Below, piece by piece: positions 62,677 through 64,000 of a stretch of 64,000 bases of DNA. The notes below the pieces were generated by a model that searched no databases, was not told the origin of the DNA, and saw only the letters and a program-made list of their open reading frames with translations. How positions within the stretch are numbered: the stretch's first letter is position 1; each line of letters begins with the position of its first letter. Made by a program: the position numbers and the translations under genes. This stretch comes from Hydractinia symbiolongicarpus (taxonomy: Eukaryota > Cnidaria > Hydrozoa > Anthoathecata > Hydractiniidae): the NCBI RefSeq assembly GCF_029227915.1, contig NC_079879.1:3720001-3784000 (forward strand), in the 5' to 3' direction.

Positions 62677-64000
62677 TTAAGAAATATTTCGATAGACTAG
62701 ACGTTCTACATCTGACAGCCTCATATATCATTGTGTAACTACTTTATGGTTGAAGTTACTGTATTTTATTTTTTTTGGAATTAAAAAATTTATTCATATG
62801 TTGTTTTTATCAAATAACATATTCCGCATGTATCCTTTACCCAGTCAATTTTAATTTGGCCTCAAAGTAACAACCGTACGTCTAACAGATTTTTAAAAAT
62901 TTAATTTTTTTAAAAAAAACAGGCCCTAAAGTAATTTGGTATTATTGCAAACACGAAGAGAAAATTTAGCGATAAGCTCTTCGCTCAGAGAAATGTTATT
63001 TATGCCTGTTACATATACTTCTTCTGCTTTTGTATTTCGTTTGTCCAAGCTTTCTAAAAAAAAACTTTTATAACGCAGAAAAGTAAAATCTTTTTGCAAG
63101 CTCCCCCCTTGATTAACTGCGCCTACCCTTAAAACCAAATTTTTAAATAAGGGCCCGGGCGGCTTAATCGGCTTTTTAAGGTTTAGTATTAGCAAAATCA
63201 GGAGAAAGCAGAGACGATAGCATCTAATGTTTTAATGTACAGTGAGATGCAATCTTGATCTGTTATATTTTTTATTTTTACTTTAATTTTTAGCTTGGGC
63301 TCCTGTTTAACCAAAATTGTCTTTCTTCTTATAAAAATAGAAAGAACAAAAACACATCTCCACCTCATTGCCATGTAAAACGTTCACTGACAACTCACAA
63401 TTATAAAACTTGGCTTTTCTGAACATATTATAACTAGAAGATTTGCGGCAGGAAAATCTTTTCGCGCATTAAGTGTCGTTTCCGTTTGACCACTCTAGCG
63501 TAAAAAGCTGACAGCTTTTTTAGAGCGTGCGTTAAAAACCAACGTCTTTTGTAGATATATGAAGGTAAAGTATTATAATGAGGTAGGACAGCGAGACAGT
63601 CTGACAAAGGTCAGCGACACTGTTTAGTGAAGGACACCAACTGGCGAAGGATAAGAATATTTAGGACTAGCGAAAAACCTTAATTTCACATGTGCATTAT
63701 GTTGAACAAAATCAAAGTAATTGAATATTTGCATTACAAATCTCAAGTACACGTTTTAACTTGTAATTATCTTAATCTTCTTGGTTGTTGATTGCAAGAA
63801 CGATATACAATCTTGTTTTTTTTTACGGAAAAACATATGAGCTTTGTTTTGCTGCTAGACTAAAGTATTAATCATCCAAAATAAAGTTTTTTTAGAATGT
63901 GCAACAATGTGGAATAAGTTCGATATAACAATTGTGCCTTAATGTTATGGTGAGATAACCAGGTCATTATGTAGCCTAAGAAGGTGATCTCTTAAATAGA
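62677..64000. other. Right flank, no gene recognised
   Basis: A minus-strand open frame at 62926-63195 lacks splice support and family resemblance. A GC-rich patch (GGGCCCGGGCGGC) at 63150-63162 is the only compositional oddity. Confidence 0.4.

Noticed and set aside
62926-63195. 89-codon minus-strand open frame
   Set aside because: It looks superficially protein-like but has no supporting exons or domain; it may be a repeat fragment.

Overview
This window is nuclear DNA of an animal. It is AT-rich, with GT-AG introns, very small exons, tRNA-derived SINEs, Helitrons, piggyBac-type and Tourist-type elements, and signal-peptide-bearing cysteine-rich proteins. A cnidarian, perhaps a hydrozoan, is my best guess from overall character; nothing in the window proves the species. 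There are no bacterial operons, CRISPR arrays or rRNA genes.

Left third (1-27 kb): five tandem paralogues, all on the minus strand (1365-3777, 10145-11928, 16579-18002, 21518-22722, 25520-26761). Each has four coding exons: signal peptide + charged spacer + Cys module 1, Cys module 2, Cys module 3, and a short C-terminal tail. All introns between modules are phase 2. The two left genes have basic, His/Lys-rich spacers and Thr-rich linkers. The three right genes have acidic Asp/Glu spacers, no Thr linker, and a TATA box about 45 bp before the ATG. A three-exon plus-strand gene of unknown function (8021-9409) lies between the first two.

Middle third (27-50 kb): one large minus-strand gene (32629-49279) rebuilt here from 16 coding exons, with every splice phase compatible. 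It encodes a 540-residue Major Facilitator Superfamily transporter resembling the ZIFL/tetracycline-efflux-like group. Its introns carry many mobile elements. The last intron holds a 6.85 kb foldback element with two 2,669 bp inverted arms and a 1,513 bp spacer. Other introns hold a piggyBac-type MITE, two Tourist-type MITEs (one abutting a splice donor), hairpins and a 24-bp minisatellite.

Right third (50-64 kb): no convincing gene. It holds a 1.1 kb direct tandem duplication, a candidate MITE, a 21-bp-arm hairpin, an 81-bp minisatellite, and an array of four head-to-tail non-autonomous Helitrons (59864-62676) joined exactly end to start. A decayed relative lies at 27.7-28.4 kb.

The most notable items are the five-gene three-module Cys-rich family, the foldback element whose arms match without indels, and the Helitron array with CTAG/TC junctions. 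All gene models come from reading splice sites and frames by eye; no transcript or database evidence was available.
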